The position numbers and the translations under genes are program-made. From NCBI RefSeq assembly GCF_021484805.1, contig NZ_CP090557.1, forward strand, positions 732,501 through 796,500: a stretch of 64,000 nt of DNA, given 5' to 3'. Under the pieces are notes generated by a model that saw only the letters and a program-made list of their open reading frames with translations, was not told the origin of the DNA and searched no databases. The stretch is from Tellurirhabdus bombi (lineage in GTDB: Bacteria; Bacteroidota; Bacteroidia; Cytophagales; Spirosomataceae). The first letter of the stretch is position 1. The number at the start of each line of letters is the position of its first letter. Below, in pieces: positions 36,101 through 45,501 of this stretch.

Positions 36101-37159
36101 ATTCGCTACGAACCGGGCATTGTTGCACCCGACGAAGACACCGCCGTTGAGCTGGAAGTAGAATCGTTGCTGCATTTGGCGAGCCGGTATTTTCCCCAAA
36201 CTACCTTGCGGGGGCATTACCGCAGCCGTTCGCTGGAACTCATTGATTTCTCGAATCAGCAATTCTACAAAAATAACCTTCAGCTTTTGCCTGATTTTCA
36301 CCACTTAAACCGGCACGAGCCAGCCATTCGTTACCTGAATGTCAACGGAAAATGGAAGGATCATACCAACGAAATTGAAGCGAAAGCCGTAGTCAGCTTG
36401 ATCGATCAGTTGCAGCGTGAAACTCCGCATTTGTCAATTGGGGTCGTGACGTTTAACTTTCCGCAGCAGCAACTGATTCAAGAATTACTGGAAACCACTA
36501 CGTCAATTCCGCTATTACCCGAGCACAGGCAAGACACCGATCATTCTTTGCAGGAGATGCTTTTTGTCAAGAATATCGAAAACGTGCAGGGCGACGAACG
36601 GGACATTATTATTTTCTCCATTGGCTATGCGCCTGATGTTCAAGGACGTATTGCTGCTCAATTTGGTAGTCTAAACCAAAAGGGAGGCGAAAACCGGCTC
36701 AATGTAGCCATCACCCGCGCCCGCGAACGCATCTACATAATCACCAGCATCTGGCCCGCGCAACTGTCCGTTGAACAGGTGGCGAACGAGGGGCCACGCC
36801 TTTTCCGGCAATACCTGGAGTATGCCCTCGCCGTGGCCGAAGGCTCCCACCGTCCGCAGCCTCACCGCACGGAGCGCCTGAATGGCACGCGCTTATTGAA
36901 AGATTATCTGACAAACCCAGCGCAAGGGCTGGTAGAAGAATTGCCTTTCGCCGACCTGACCCGCAAAAAGGCGGGTTTGTACGAAGAGCTGGTATTAACC
37001 GACGATGCCCTGTATTACGAAAGTTCGCCCAAAGAAGCCCACGCGTATTTGCCCTTAGCCTTTCGGCAAAAGAACTGGCCGTTTCAGCGCGTCTACAGTC
37101 GGGAATTCTGGCGCGGAAAAGCCCTCAGCGAAGCACCATCACCGTCCCCTGCTTCCTGA
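33167..37159 (+). CDS. large superfamily 1 (UPF1-like) helicase
   Basis: A 1330-residue ATPase of the UPF1-like SF1 group. The N-terminal 280 residues resemble the DUF4011-type region (LTNLSSRNRSLLL, DLYVGYPFVRGKL). Walker A lies at 312-319 (GPPGTGKS) and Walker B DEAS at 942-945 (LVIFDEASQCY). The two are separated by a long helical insert of over 550 residues (about 370-900). Later motifs are GDDKQLQPSD, LRGHYRSRSLELIDFSN, ENVQGDERDIIIFS and NVAITRARERIYI. The enzyme should unwind RNA or DNA; its biological role is unknown. Related proteins occur in some defence loci, but no nuclease domain was seen here. It abuts the TerC gene and its end overlaps the next, convergent gene by 35 bp. Confidence 0.85.
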   Translation: MLDPEILKAYARRLTNLSSRNRSLLLTSLPAEQFLDLHETDFLTNTPSFELVRQLMARRAAIPICAVLDSRHEKSNEVSRKLRKLARTSRFIEEERGTKDLYVGYPFVRGKLMDDTVIHGPLVFFPVQIEQRNNQWFLLRRADEPITLNQSFLLAYAHYNQIRLPNDWLERTLDELDKDATVFRTQLYELLKESPYEIHFNQDLFRDSLQWFDALKKSALETLDSTGELKLYPEAVLGIFPQAGSYLVPDYDVLLESETSENERDFLALSPQPVASLPPIREEHLHTPLALDASQEAAIRRVKAGESLVVQGPPGTGKSQLISNLMADFAAQGKRVLLICQKRAALDVVYERLKQVGLAPFSALIHDFKNDRKALYQQLTNQIERVDEYQKQNHGLDAVLLERIFDQESRRIDQLLAELQSFKEALFDEVACGASAKELYLSSKPTAPTIALDDVYHHFRLDLTDRFVQSLASYEAYYQHLSPQHPWQNRVSFSAFSYTDLGLLQQAINEVVVSNKQLTEETQMVFGTALTWQQAESLGEHLPHLQLVREQPADDLYWHILSRFSRHQISAELAKSLTYQLAALVDTFEKKPPQFDNSLQQLPALIQRLDAGIQARKKTFSWLLYRDKSFVQDLVNRFGLTTNLTDLTLLQLELDRQHGLYAQAEAVTSQLDLPSILTSELAQTRQNVHHLNRAFKQAAETWDFLQTTFPFLGKWLAATDTRKDFQAGLGHLHHWLTLVLAAKPKRQKYLTLEQVANLLHNPELAHKLTLSLQQDFDLLIETDRLYERFSEPERLVANRLVASGFSNWPETFLNALRLVWLTHLETQHPILRSVSTLRMNQLERDLQESILKKQSLSQQILLLKLREQTYRRLEYNRLNNLITYRDLHHQVTKKRAIWPVRKLMEQFFDEVFKIVPCWMASPESVSAIFPMQPHLFDLVIFDEASQCYAENGIPAIFRAKQVVITGDDKQLQPSDLYRIRYEPGIVAPDEDTAVELEVESLLHLASRYFPQTTLRGHYRSRSLELIDFSNQQFYKNNLQLLPDFHHLNRHEPAIRYLNVNGKWKDHTNEIEAKAVVSLIDQLQRETPHLSIGVVTFNFPQQQLIQELLETTTSIPLLPEHRQDTDHSLQEMLFVKNIENVQGDERDIIIFSIGYAPDVQGRIAAQFGSLNQKGGENRLNVAITRARERIYIITSIWPAQLSVEQVANEGPRLFRQYLEYALAVAEGSHRPQPHRTERLNGTRLLKDYLTNPAQGLVEELPFADLTRKKAGLYEELVLTDDALYYESSPKEAHAYLPLAFRQKNWPFQRVYSREFWRGKALSEAPSPSPAS

Positions 37160-39815
37160 ACGAGTGCTCCGAACCATCCGGGAAAGTCTGCGAGATGGAA
37201 ATCCGGTAGGTATAAGGGCCCAAGGGCGCGGCTTCGCCCCGGTACGTGCCATCCCAGAAGTTATTTTTGGCGCTTTCCAGATCGGTACCAGTCAGGGAAA
37301 AGACTACCGACCCCCAACGCGTATACACTTGCATCTCGAAGCGAGTTACGTAGTTTCCCTTCAATTCAAACCGGTCATTGATGCCGTCGCCATTGGGCGT
37401 AAAAACCTCCGGAATGAAAACCTGCCTTGACTCCGGGTTGGTTGGAGGACAATTCTGAACCACTCGCAGGCTACCAGTCGTCGAGCAAGTTCCGTCGGAA
37501 ACCCGCACCTCATATTCTCCATTCCGACTGACAGTCAAAGTTTGTCCAGTTCCCAGTAGAGTCGGCTGACCCAAGGCCCGCCATTCGTACTGCCAGCCTG
37601 CGCCTAGCCCGGCGTCCAACACGGCCACCTCTCCCCGGTCGAAACAGACAGAAGGGTTTTGCTGCACAATGTTTAGAGTAGGCCCGCCGCTGACGGTTAC
37701 TGCCACCTGATCGCGGCTGGTACAGCCCGTGGTCGTGCTTTGGGCTACAACCGTAAAAGTGCCGCTGGTGCGGGCAGTAACAGTGGGTCCGGCAACTCGT
37801 GTTCCGTCGGGTAGCAACCAGGCGAACTGATCCCAGCCACCCGTCGGTTTGGCCGTCAGAACCACCGACCCGCAGGCCGGTGCTGGCGGAGTGCCGTAAT
37901 CATAATCGGCTAAGCGGTTGAACGTAACCGGCAAACTCTGCTCGGCGATGCAGCCAGCATCGGTGGGGTCCGTAATTTTTAGTTTATACAGAACCGTACC
38001 ACTTTGTCCGTACACATGCAATGTATCCTTTGAAACTCGGTTTCCGCTGATACCCGGCCCGCTCCACTCAATCCGGTTTAAACCTGCGTTGGCAGCCAGC
38101 ACAAAATGGCCGCAACCCGCTGGCGTGGCGGCAGCGTTAACGGTCAGCGATGAAATTGGTGTCAAATTGGCTAAACTCCCCTGGGCTGAAGCGTTCTGGC
38201 AAGGCTCGTCTTCCGTGATTTTCACCGTATAGTTGCCTTGGTCGGTAGCTTTAAGGGTCGCCTGATTAGCACCGTTGATCGGTTTCCCATTAACAAACCA
38301 TTCATATTTGAATTTGGTCGCCAGCGACTTTTTGATCACAGCTTCCAGCATAGTGCCCGAACAGCCACCGCCCGGTCTTGTCTCAATTGTGACTTCGGGG
38401 GTTGAGCCATTCGCCGCTTCCACCTTTTCTTCCGGCGACTGCGCTGATTCATTCCGGCAAGGCTCATCCTCGGTTACTTTTACGATGTAGTTGCCGGGAC
38501 CGGGTACTTTATACGTTGCCTGGGTTGCTCCGTTAACCACAATTCCGTTTGCCGACCATTGGTACTTAAATTTAGTGGCGCCAGAATTCGTAATGACGGC
38601 CTCAAGCGTAACCTCGTTACAGCCTGCGCTGCCCCGCGTGACTTTGATGGTTACCTCTGGTTTATTATTTGTCTGTGGAGCGGGTAAAACGTTGATGACG
38701 TTGGGGAGGCCGAGAAGGCTTCGCTTGCTTCCTAGTGATGGGCCATTCTCGGTGAAATTACACGCTGTACCAACTGCATTGGGGTTGTTGATGACGCCCA
38801 GTGTATTTTTATTATTTAGGGCTACGTAAATCTTGTCCCCGCTCGGTCCGATCTGCAATGTTCCAAAGGGATCGTAACCTGACCGGGTAGCAATTAACGC
38901 TTCGGAAGCCGGATTTTGGCTGATGTTAAATTGATAAAGGCTATATGGCTGCGCACTAAAAGCACTGGTTGCGTACAGCAGACGACCATCTGGCGAAAAC
39001 TCGACGGCGTATATATCCTCTTTGTTGGATGCTACTGTTACCGCATTGTATATTCGTCCGGTTGCATCATCAAAGTCAAATAACTCGATTATACCGGGGT
39101 ATGAAACTGCAACAGCTAGTTTTTTTCCATTGGGTGCGGCCTTCAGTGTTCCAATACATCCTCTCTGGTGAGCTATTGTGTAATTGCTTCCTATGGAATA
39201 AACAGTTGGCGTGGGATTTACACCACCTGCATCCAGACTAAATACCAAAAACTTATCACTACCCGCTTCATGGCTAATAATCCAATACCCTTTTTTATCC
39301 GCTTTAGGAATGGCTGTCACCTTCTCGGCAACGGGATTATGCAATACTTTATTCTTTTCTTTTACCGCTCCATACCCGTTGTTCAAACACATGTCTACAG
39401 TAGCATACTGCAAGCTGCCTTTTCCTTCAACAGCAGTCGAAAAAACGTAGTATAAATTCCGGTCACTTGGATGAGGAACGATTAAAGCACTTTGTGTAGA
39501 AGAAGAATTTCCGCCGAGATTAGTAGCATTAGGCATATCTTTATGCTTTCCATCAGTTTGAAACTCGCGGGTCCAAATCTTTATCCCATCCGTGTAAAAC
39601 AGAAGCCTGCCGTTTTCATCACAGATAGAGGCGCAGCCTTCAATCTGATATAACCTGCTATTATCTGGTATCTGCTGCGCGCCCCCCCCGTTAAAATCAA
39701 GCCCAGCATAGCTACCGAAGTACCAGACGTTGAATCGCTTGGTTGCTTGAGCGTGAAGTTCCTGCGGTAGTAAGCCAATCGCCAAGAAGTAAAGCAGGAA
39801 GTATAGTTGTTTCAT
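37125..39815 (-). CDS. secreted protein with type IX secretion type B sorting domain
   Basis: An 896-residue exported protein. A signal peptide ends near residue 22 (ELHAQ). Residues about 25-370 form a beta-propeller-like region with repeated GRLLFYTDG, GKKLAVAVSYPG and DGRLLYATSAF strands. Two near-identical immunoglobulin-like modules follow (KFKYQWSANGIVVNGATQAT and KFKYEWFVNGKPINGANQAT). Further Ig-like segments come next, then the C-terminal gliding-motility-type sorting domain at about 800-896 (EVFTPNGDGINDRFELKGNY, FWDGTYRGEAAPLGPYTYR). It should be secreted by the type IX system and attached to the cell surface. The ligand is unknown. It is convergent with the helicase gene. Confidence 0.88.
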   Translation of the reverse strand: MKQLYFLLYFLAIGLLPQELHAQATKRFNVWYFGSYAGLDFNGGGAQQIPDNSRLYQIEGCASICDENGRLLFYTDGIKIWTREFQTDGKHKDMPNATNLGGNSSSTQSALIVPHPSDRNLYYVFSTAVEGKGSLQYATVDMCLNNGYGAVKEKNKVLHNPVAEKVTAIPKADKKGYWIISHEAGSDKFLVFSLDAGGVNPTPTVYSIGSNYTIAHQRGCIGTLKAAPNGKKLAVAVSYPGIIELFDFDDATGRIYNAVTVASNKEDIYAVEFSPDGRLLYATSAFSAQPYSLYQFNISQNPASEALIATRSGYDPFGTLQIGPSGDKIYVALNNKNTLGVINNPNAVGTACNFTENGPSLGSKRSLLGLPNVINVLPAPQTNNKPEVTIKVTRGSAGCNEVTLEAVITNSGATKFKYQWSANGIVVNGATQATYKVPGPGNYIVKVTEDEPCRNESAQSPEEKVEAANGSTPEVTIETRPGGGCSGTMLEAVIKKSLATKFKYEWFVNGKPINGANQATLKATDQGNYTVKITEDEPCQNASAQGSLANLTPISSLTVNAAATPAGCGHFVLAANAGLNRIEWSGPGISGNRVSKDTLHVYGQSGTVLYKLKITDPTDAGCIAEQSLPVTFNRLADYDYGTPPAPACGSVVLTAKPTGGWDQFAWLLPDGTRVAGPTVTARTSGTFTVVAQSTTTGCTSRDQVAVTVSGGPTLNIVQQNPSVCFDRGEVAVLDAGLGAGWQYEWRALGQPTLLGTGQTLTVSRNGEYEVRVSDGTCSTTGSLRVVQNCPPTNPESRQVFIPEVFTPNGDGINDRFELKGNYVTRFEMQVYTRWGSVVFSLTGTDLESAKNNFWDGTYRGEAAPLGPYTYRISISQTFPDGSEHSFRKQGTVMVLR

Positions 39816-40046
39816 GACAGAGCGGCTGAGAGCAGAATGGACTTTTACTAGCCAAAGATATTCAGTCTATCAGATTTTCGCATGTACGAGTTCCACTTTT
39901 AACTATCCGGTATGTTACCAAAACCGCAAAATTCTGCCCTCTAAGCTCCCTATGTCATTTATAGCGGAAATCCCTCCGATACGCCTGCCCGTAGCAAACC
40001 AATTTTACCCTATTTCTGTTAGGTTTAAGAATAAGGCTTTCACAAC

Positions 40047-42956
40047 GTGACAGAAAATCAAGTCTCCGACCGGCACTCCGGTCTCTCCGATATTGACCTG
40101 ACGGGCTACGACCAAATTGAAGTACTTGGTGCCCGCGAACATAATCTGAAAAACATTGACGTAACGATTCCGCGCAACAAACTGGTGGTCGTTACGGGCA
40201 TTAGCGGCAGCGGAAAATCATCGCTGGCGTTCGATACCATCTACGCCGAAGGACAGCGCCGCTACATGGAAAGCTTCTCGGCCTATGCCCGCTCGTTTAT
40301 CGGCGACATGGAACGCCCCGACGTGGACAAAATCAACGGGCTTAGTCCGGTGATTTCCATTGAGCAGAAAACGACTTCCAAAAATCCGCGCTCAACCGTC
40401 GGCACCACCACCGAGATTTACGACTTTTTGCGGCTGCTCTACGCCCGCGCTGGTGAAGCGTTTTCGTACGCTACGGGCCGGAAAATGGAGCGCCAGTCGC
40501 AGGACCAGATCATCGATGCCATTCTGAACCAGTATACCGGTAAAAAACTGATGCTGCTGGCGCCAATCGTGAAAGGCCGGAAAGGGCATTACCGCGAATT
40601 GTTTGTGCAGGTTGCGAAACTGGGTTATACCAAGGTGCGCATCGACGGCGTGGTGCAGGACATTGTGCCCAAAATGCAGCTTGACCGCTACAAAGTCCAC
40701 GACATCGAAATCGTGATTGATCGCATTGTCCCGAAAGATGAAAGCGTTGATGCTCAATCGCGTTACCGCCTCTCTCAATCGGTTCAAACGGCCTTGAAAC
40801 AAGGTAAGGGAGCCATGCAGATTCTGGATGATGCCGGGCAGTTAACTTATTTCTCTCAAAACCTGATGGACCCCGAATCGGGCCTCAGCTATGACGAGCC
40901 GTCGCCCAACTCTTTTTCGTTTAACTCGCCTTACGGTTGGTGTCCCTCCTGCCAGGGTCTGGGCGTGGTCGAAGAGATTACGGAAGAATCGGTTATTCCA
41001 GACAAATCATTAAGTATCAGCCGGGGAGCTATTGCACCACTGGGTGAATACCGCGAATTGTGGTTTTTCCGGGAAATCGAGGTTATCCTGAAGAAATTCA
41101 AACTAAGTCTGACTACTCCCGTCGAGAAATACCCGCCTGAGCTGCTGCACATTCTGCTCTACGGGACAGACGAAGAACCGGTGCCGGTAGCTCCCGCAAA
41201 AAAAGGCAAGGAAGAGCCTGCAACGTTTAAGTTTGAAGGTGTTATTACGTTTCTGAAACGCCAGCAGGAGTCTGCCGATGTGTCAGGACGTTCCGACAAG
41301 ATTCAGGACTGGTTGAAAGACTTTCTGGTGATTAAAACCTGCCCGGAATGCAACGGAGCACGTCTGAAAAAAGAATCGCTGTTCTTCAAGATCGACGATA
41401 AAAACATTTCCGAACTGGCTCGCCTGGACATTTCCGAGTTGTCGGACTGGGTTACGGGGCTGGAAGATCGGCTGTCGAATCGGCAGAACGTTATTGCCAA
41501 AGAAATTCTAAAGGAAATCCGCAAACGAATTGGCTTTTTGCTGGATATCGGCCTCGATTATTTGACGCTGGACCGCCCCCTGCGGACGCTTTCGGGCGGT
41601 GAGGCACAGCGCATTCGGCTGGCAACGCAGATCGGAACGCAGTTGGTGGGCGTGCTTTACATCATGGATGAGCCGAGCATCGGACTGCACCAGCGTGACA
41701 ACGTTAAGCTCATCGATTCACTTAAAAATTTGCGCGATTTGGGGAATACCATCCTGGTTGTGGAGCACGACAAGGACATGATGCTCGAATCGGATTATAT
41801 CCTGGATGTCGGTCCCGGCGCGGGTCGGCACGGTGGGCAGATTGTTGGCGCTGGCGTACCGGAAGAATTTCTTAAAAACGGCAGCACCACCGCGAATTAT
41901 CTGAGTGGCCGCACCGCCATCGACGTGCCCAAAGAACGCCGGAAAGGCAACGAAAATGCGCTCGTTATCAAAGGAGCCACGGGTCATAACCTGAAAAACG
42001 TAACCCTAAAATTGCCGCTGGGCAAGATGCTTTCCATCACGGGTGTTTCGGGTAGTGGCAAATCGTCATTGATTCACGAAACGCTGTTTCCCATCCTAAA
42101 CCGGCATTTCTACAAGTCCAAGCGGGAACCACTGGCGTTTAAATCGGTGGAGGGCCTGGAACATCTGGACAAAGTGATTGAGGTCGACCAGTCGCCAATT
42201 GGCCGCACACCCCGCTCGAACCCAGCCACTTATACAGGTATGTTTTCCGAGATTCGTTCGCTTTTCGCGGAATTACCCGAAGCGAAGATTCGCGGCTACA
42301 AACCAGGGCGTTTCTCGTTTAACGTCAAAGGGGGTCGCTGCGAAGAATGCGAAGGAGCTGGAATGAAGAAAGTTGAAATGGAGTTTTTGCCCGATGTGCA
42401 CGTCATGTGCGAAACCTGCAAAGGCAAACGCTTCAACCGCGAGACGCTGGAAGTACGCTTTAAGGGCAAATCCATCGCCGACGTGCTGGACATGACGGTT
42501 GAACAGGCTCTGGAGTTCTTCGAAGCCCAACCGAAAATCCTGCGCAAAGTCACCACGCTGAACGATGTCGGTCTGGGATACATCACGCTGGGGCAGCACG
42601 CCACGACCTTATCGGGCGGGGAAGCCCAACGGGTCAAGCTGGCCGAAGAGCTGTCGAAAAAAGATACCGGAAAGACACTTTATATCCTTGATGAGCCAAC
42701 AACGGGCCTTCATTTTCAGGACATTGCGCATTTATTGGACGTGTTGAATAAACTGGTCAATAAGGGCAATACCGTACTGATTATCGAGCACAACCTGGAC
42801 GTCATCAAAGTGTCCGACCACGTCATTGATTTGGGCCCCGAAGGGGGTAATAAAGGCGGGCAGATCATTGCCGAAGGTCCGCCGGAAAAAATTGCCAAAA
42901 CGAAGGGAAGTTATACCGGGAAGTTTCTGGCTATGGAGTTGGGAGGCACCAAATAG
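40047..42956 (+). CDS. uvrA: excinuclease ABC subunit A
   Basis: A 969-residue DNA-damage sensor of nucleotide excision repair, a dimeric ATPase that loads UvrB. It has two ABC modules with Walker A ([12 protein letters not shown] near residue 50 and [13 protein letters not shown] near 670) and two signatures ([12 protein letters not shown] and [15 protein letters not shown]). It also has two zinc-finger regions (CPSCQGLG with CPECNGARL, and CEECEGAGM with CETCKGKRF). Length is usual. The start codon is GTG at 40047; no ATG fits better. No uvrB lies nearby, as is common. It is divergent from the type IX secreted protein gene. Confidence 0.97.
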   Translation: MTENQVSDRHSGLSDIDLTGYDQIEVLGAREHNLKNIDVTIPRNKLVVVTGISGSGKSSLAFDTIYAEGQRRYMESFSAYARSFIGDMERPDVDKINGLSPVISIEQKTTSKNPRSTVGTTTEIYDFLRLLYARAGEAFSYATGRKMERQSQDQIIDAILNQYTGKKLMLLAPIVKGRKGHYRELFVQVAKLGYTKVRIDGVVQDIVPKMQLDRYKVHDIEIVIDRIVPKDESVDAQSRYRLSQSVQTALKQGKGAMQILDDAGQLTYFSQNLMDPESGLSYDEPSPNSFSFNSPYGWCPSCQGLGVVEEITEESVIPDKSLSISRGAIAPLGEYRELWFFREIEVILKKFKLSLTTPVEKYPPELLHILLYGTDEEPVPVAPAKKGKEEPATFKFEGVITFLKRQQESADVSGRSDKIQDWLKDFLVIKTCPECNGARLKKESLFFKIDDKNISELARLDISELSDWVTGLEDRLSNRQNVIAKEILKEIRKRIGFLLDIGLDYLTLDRPLRTLSGGEAQRIRLATQIGTQLVGVLYIMDEPSIGLHQRDNVKLIDSLKNLRDLGNTILVVEHDKDMMLESDYILDVGPGAGRHGGQIVGAGVPEEFLKNGSTTANYLSGRTAIDVPKERRKGNENALVIKGATGHNLKNVTLKLPLGKMLSITGVSGSGKSSLIHETLFPILNRHFYKSKREPLAFKSVEGLEHLDKVIEVDQSPIGRTPRSNPATYTGMFSEIRSLFAELPEAKIRGYKPGRFSFNVKGGRCEECEGAGMKKVEMEFLPDVHVMCETCKGKRFNRETLEVRFKGKSIADVLDMTVEQALEFFEAQPKILRKVTTLNDVGLGYITLGQHATTLSGGEAQRVKLAEELSKKDTGKTLYILDEPTTGLHFQDIAHLLDVLNKLVNKGNTVLIIEHNLDVIKVSDHVIDLGPEGGNKGGQIIAEGPPEKIAKTKGSYTGKFLAMELGGTK

Positions 42957-42975
42957 GGAAACCTAGGTGCCTCCC
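42941..42975 (+). terminator. terminator overlapping the end of uvrA
   Basis: A perfect 10-bp stem GGGAGGCACC/GGTGCCTCCC (42941-42950 with 42966-42975) whose first arm encodes the last residues of UvrA and whose loop contains the stop codon. TTTCTATTTCTTCTT follows shortly after. Confidence 0.65.
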
Positions 42976-42983
42976 GGCACTTT

Positions 42984-44264
42984 CTATTTCTTCTTGTAGG
43001 CGATCCGGTAAATTGCCCCGCCAAAATCATCCGATACATACAAAGCACCATCCGTTCCCTGCGCCAGACCGCAGGGGCGGTGCTGGATCGGGCCGGTTGG
43101 TTTTACCAGATCGGTTCCAGCAAAGTTATCTGCAAAAATCTCCCACTTCCCCGACGGTTTACCATCCTTGAACGGCACAAAAGCCACTAAATAACCCTTG
43201 TGCAGCTCTTGTGATTGGCCGTGGAAAGCAACGAAAGCGCCGTTTTTATAGCGTTCGGGAAACATATTCCCCGTATAAAAAAGCAATCCATTGGGTCCTA
43301 AATGCGCCGGAAACGCCACTACGGGATCAATCGTTTTTTCACCGCCTGTTTTCTTGCCATCGCCCCCGTATTCAGGTGCCAGCATTTTCTTCTTCTGGAT
43401 GTGATCGTAATAAATATACGGCCAACCTGCATCATCGCCCTGGTGCAGTTCATACATGGTTTCGGAGGGTAATAACGTACTCTGTTCAGCCGTGTAATAC
43501 TGCGGATAGAAATCGTGGAACTGGCCTCTGCCGTGTTGTGTCACAAACAGCGACGAGGTTTTTGCGTTCCAGTCCAGACCAACCACATTTTTCAGCCCCG
43601 TGGCGTAGCGCACGCCGTCTTTATACGTTTGGTTGAGTTTATCCGCGTTGAATTTCCAGATACCCGCCGCCGAATCCAGCAGCGTGCAGGGCATCATTCC
43701 TTTACCTGTGCCCGCTTCCCGACAAGCATCGTTATCCGAAGCAATATTAACGTAGATATTATTCTGGTTATCAAGCACAATAGACTTGGATTGGTCGCGG
43801 GGCTTCACGCGCAGGCCATCCACAATTTTCTCGGGCTGTTCGGGATTGATAACCTCGTCTTTTTCATTCAGTTTGTATCGATAAACCGCCGTATTCGACG
43901 AAGCGTAGAGGTAGCCATTTTTGATAAAAATACCCGTACCCGGATAGTCGCCGAAGCTCGTTTGCTCGTCGATTACGCCATCTTTGTTCGTATCCCGCAA
44001 CCGATATATTCCCTTTCCATCTTTCAGTTTGGCCAGTTTTACGTACAAATCTCCGTTTTTACTGACCGTCATGTGCCGCGCTGCCCCCATGTCTTTGGCA
44101 ATGAGCGTGGCCGAGAATCCAGCGGGAAGTTTGATAACGGCGGCGTCATCAGCCGTTTTTTTGGCGGGCGTAATCGGTGTTTTTTCGGTTTTAAAAATCC
44201 ATCCTGTACTGGTTCCGGCCAAAAGGGCCAGCAGACAGGTTAAGCGCAAAAATGGCTTGTTCAT
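42984..44264 (-). CDS. sorbosone/glucose dehydrogenase-like beta-propeller protein, exported
   Basis: A 426-residue periplasmic protein of the PQQ-type sugar dehydrogenase family. An N-terminal hydrophobic leader (NKPFLRLTCLLALLAGTSTG) marks export. The propeller carries family segments such as GFSATLIAKDMGAARHMTV, VGLDWNAKTSSLFVTQHGRG and PIQHRPCGLAQGTDGALYVSDDFGGAIYRI. ATG 44264 is used because it starts the signal peptide; an in-frame ATG at 44342 adds 26 unlikely residues. Enzymatic activity is not proven because many family members are only structurally related. It shares the narrow intergenic region with convergent uvrA. Confidence 0.85.
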   Translation of the reverse strand: MNKPFLRLTCLLALLAGTSTGWIFKTEKTPITPAKKTADDAAVIKLPAGFSATLIAKDMGAARHMTVSKNGDLYVKLAKLKDGKGIYRLRDTNKDGVIDEQTSFGDYPGTGIFIKNGYLYASSNTAVYRYKLNEKDEVINPEQPEKIVDGLRVKPRDQSKSIVLDNQNNIYVNIASDNDACREAGTGKGMMPCTLLDSAAGIWKFNADKLNQTYKDGVRYATGLKNVVGLDWNAKTSSLFVTQHGRGQFHDFYPQYYTAEQSTLLPSETMYELHQGDDAGWPYIYYDHIQKKKMLAPEYGGDGKKTGGEKTIDPVVAFPAHLGPNGLLFYTGNMFPERYKNGAFVAFHGQSQELHKGYLVAFVPFKDGKPSGKWEIFADNFAGTDLVKPTGPIQHRPCGLAQGTDGALYVSDDFGGAIYRIAYKKK

Positions 44265-44436
44265 GTTGTTGATTGAGAGATTAGATCGGTATCGTTCGGT
44301 AGTTGTTGCGCCACCGGAATCACAAAGCGTTTTTTTGAGCAATCCTACTTTCGCCTCCCCTATTTCGTGGCACCTTTTCGCGTCAAATTTGTGTTCTGCT
44401 AAAACAGCGATGCAAGAGCATGGCTATTCAATCTGA

Positions 44437-45453
44437 ATGATTATGCGTTTAAGTGTTTTAGATCAATCGCCGATTCGGAAAGGCAGTAATGCGCGGGAAG
44501 CGCTGCTGGAAACAGTGGCCCTGGCAAAACTGGCCGAAGAGCTGGGTTATACACGTTTCTGGGTTTCTGAACATCACAATACCAATACATTAGCGGGTAC
44601 TTCTCCCGAAGTACTGATTGCCCACCTGGCCGGCCAAACCAATACCATTCGCCTGGGATCGGGTGGCGTCATGCTGCCTCACTACAGCGCCCTGAAGGTA
44701 GCCGAGAACTTCCGCCTGCTCGAAACGCTGTTCCCCGGTCGGATCGACCTGGGCATCGGCCGGGCTCCTGGCAGCGACCGCGTTACAGCCAGTGTGCTCA
44801 ACCCGGCCAATACGTTCAGCGATCAGGATTTGGTGAATCAGTTGTTTGATTTGCAAAATTACCTCAACGACCGATACGCCCCCGGCAGCTTGCAGGCCAA
44901 AGTACGGGCGATGCCGATGGCTCCGTCGGTGCCCGAACAGTGGATTTTAAGCTCCAGTGGACAAAGTGCCTCCCTGGCAGCCCACTTTGGAACGGGTTTT
45001 TCGTTCGCCCATTTCATCAATCCAAATGGTGGTCCGTGGGCGGTTCGGCAATACAGGGAGCGTTTTCAGCCGTCCGAAAATCTGGAAGAGCCGCAGGTGA
45101 ATGTCGCTTTTTTTGTTTTCTGTTCGGAAGATCCCGAAAAAGTACGTCGGCAACAAGCCGTGTTTGATCACCGCTTTTTGATGCTGGAAACCAAAGGCAC
45201 GTTGGTACCCTTTGAATACGAAGACATTGAATCGGTAGAATACTCACTCGCGGAGCAGGGACGCATTCAGTACAACCGGCAGCGCATGGTGATGGGCACG
45301 CCCGATGAGGTAAAGAAAGCCTTCGAGAAATACGCGGAGCAATACGAAGTTGATGAAATTATGCTGGTTAACAGCGCATCCAATTTTGACGAACGCCTGG
45401 AATCGCATCGGTTGCTGGCCGAAGCATTTGAGCTGAAAAGCGTTGCGGTTTAA
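44437..45453 (+). CDS. LLM class flavin-dependent oxidoreductase
   Basis: A 338-residue luciferase-like TIM-barrel monooxygenase that would use reduced FMN or F420. Characteristic segments are LSVLDQSPIRKG at the N-terminus, LGYTRFWVSEHHNTNTLAG, IRLGSGGVMLPHYSALKVAE and DLGIGRAPGSD. They match the MsnO8/YhbW-type branch of the family. A second possible ATG lies two codons downstream at 44443. It has its own terminator and is divergent from the sorbosone-like gene; the substrate cannot be read from context. Confidence 0.9.
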   Translation: MIMRLSVLDQSPIRKGSNAREALLETVALAKLAEELGYTRFWVSEHHNTNTLAGTSPEVLIAHLAGQTNTIRLGSGGVMLPHYSALKVAENFRLLETLFPGRIDLGIGRAPGSDRVTASVLNPANTFSDQDLVNQLFDLQNYLNDRYAPGSLQAKVRAMPMAPSVPEQWILSSSGQSASLAAHFGTGFSFAHFINPNGGPWAVRQYRERFQPSENLEEPQVNVAFFVFCSEDPEKVRRQQAVFDHRFLMLETKGTLVPFEYEDIESVEYSLAEQGRIQYNRQRMVMGTPDEVKKAFEKYAEQYEVDEIMLVNSASNFDERLESHRLLAEAFELKSVAV

Positions 45454-45454
45454 C

Positions 45455-45496
45455 AAAAAAGTGAGCGTCAAAACTAAGTTTGACGCCCACTTTTTT
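45455..45496. terminator. bidirectional intrinsic terminator
   Basis: AAAAAAGTG(A)GCGTCAAA paired with TTTGACGC(C)CACTTTTTT across a 6-nt loop, with one mismatch. It separates the oxidoreductase gene from the convergent lipoprotein gene. Confidence 0.88.
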
Positions 45497-45501
45497 GACC
45501 A

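Noticed and set aside
33167-37159. Anti-phage defence island around the UPF1-like helicase
   Set aside because: No nuclease, methylase or other defence gene adjoins it; the neighbours are a TerC protein, a type IX secreted protein and uvrA.
43515-44243. 242-residue plus-strand ORF
   Set aside because: It is antisense to the sorbosone dehydrogenase-like gene, with no recognisable domain.
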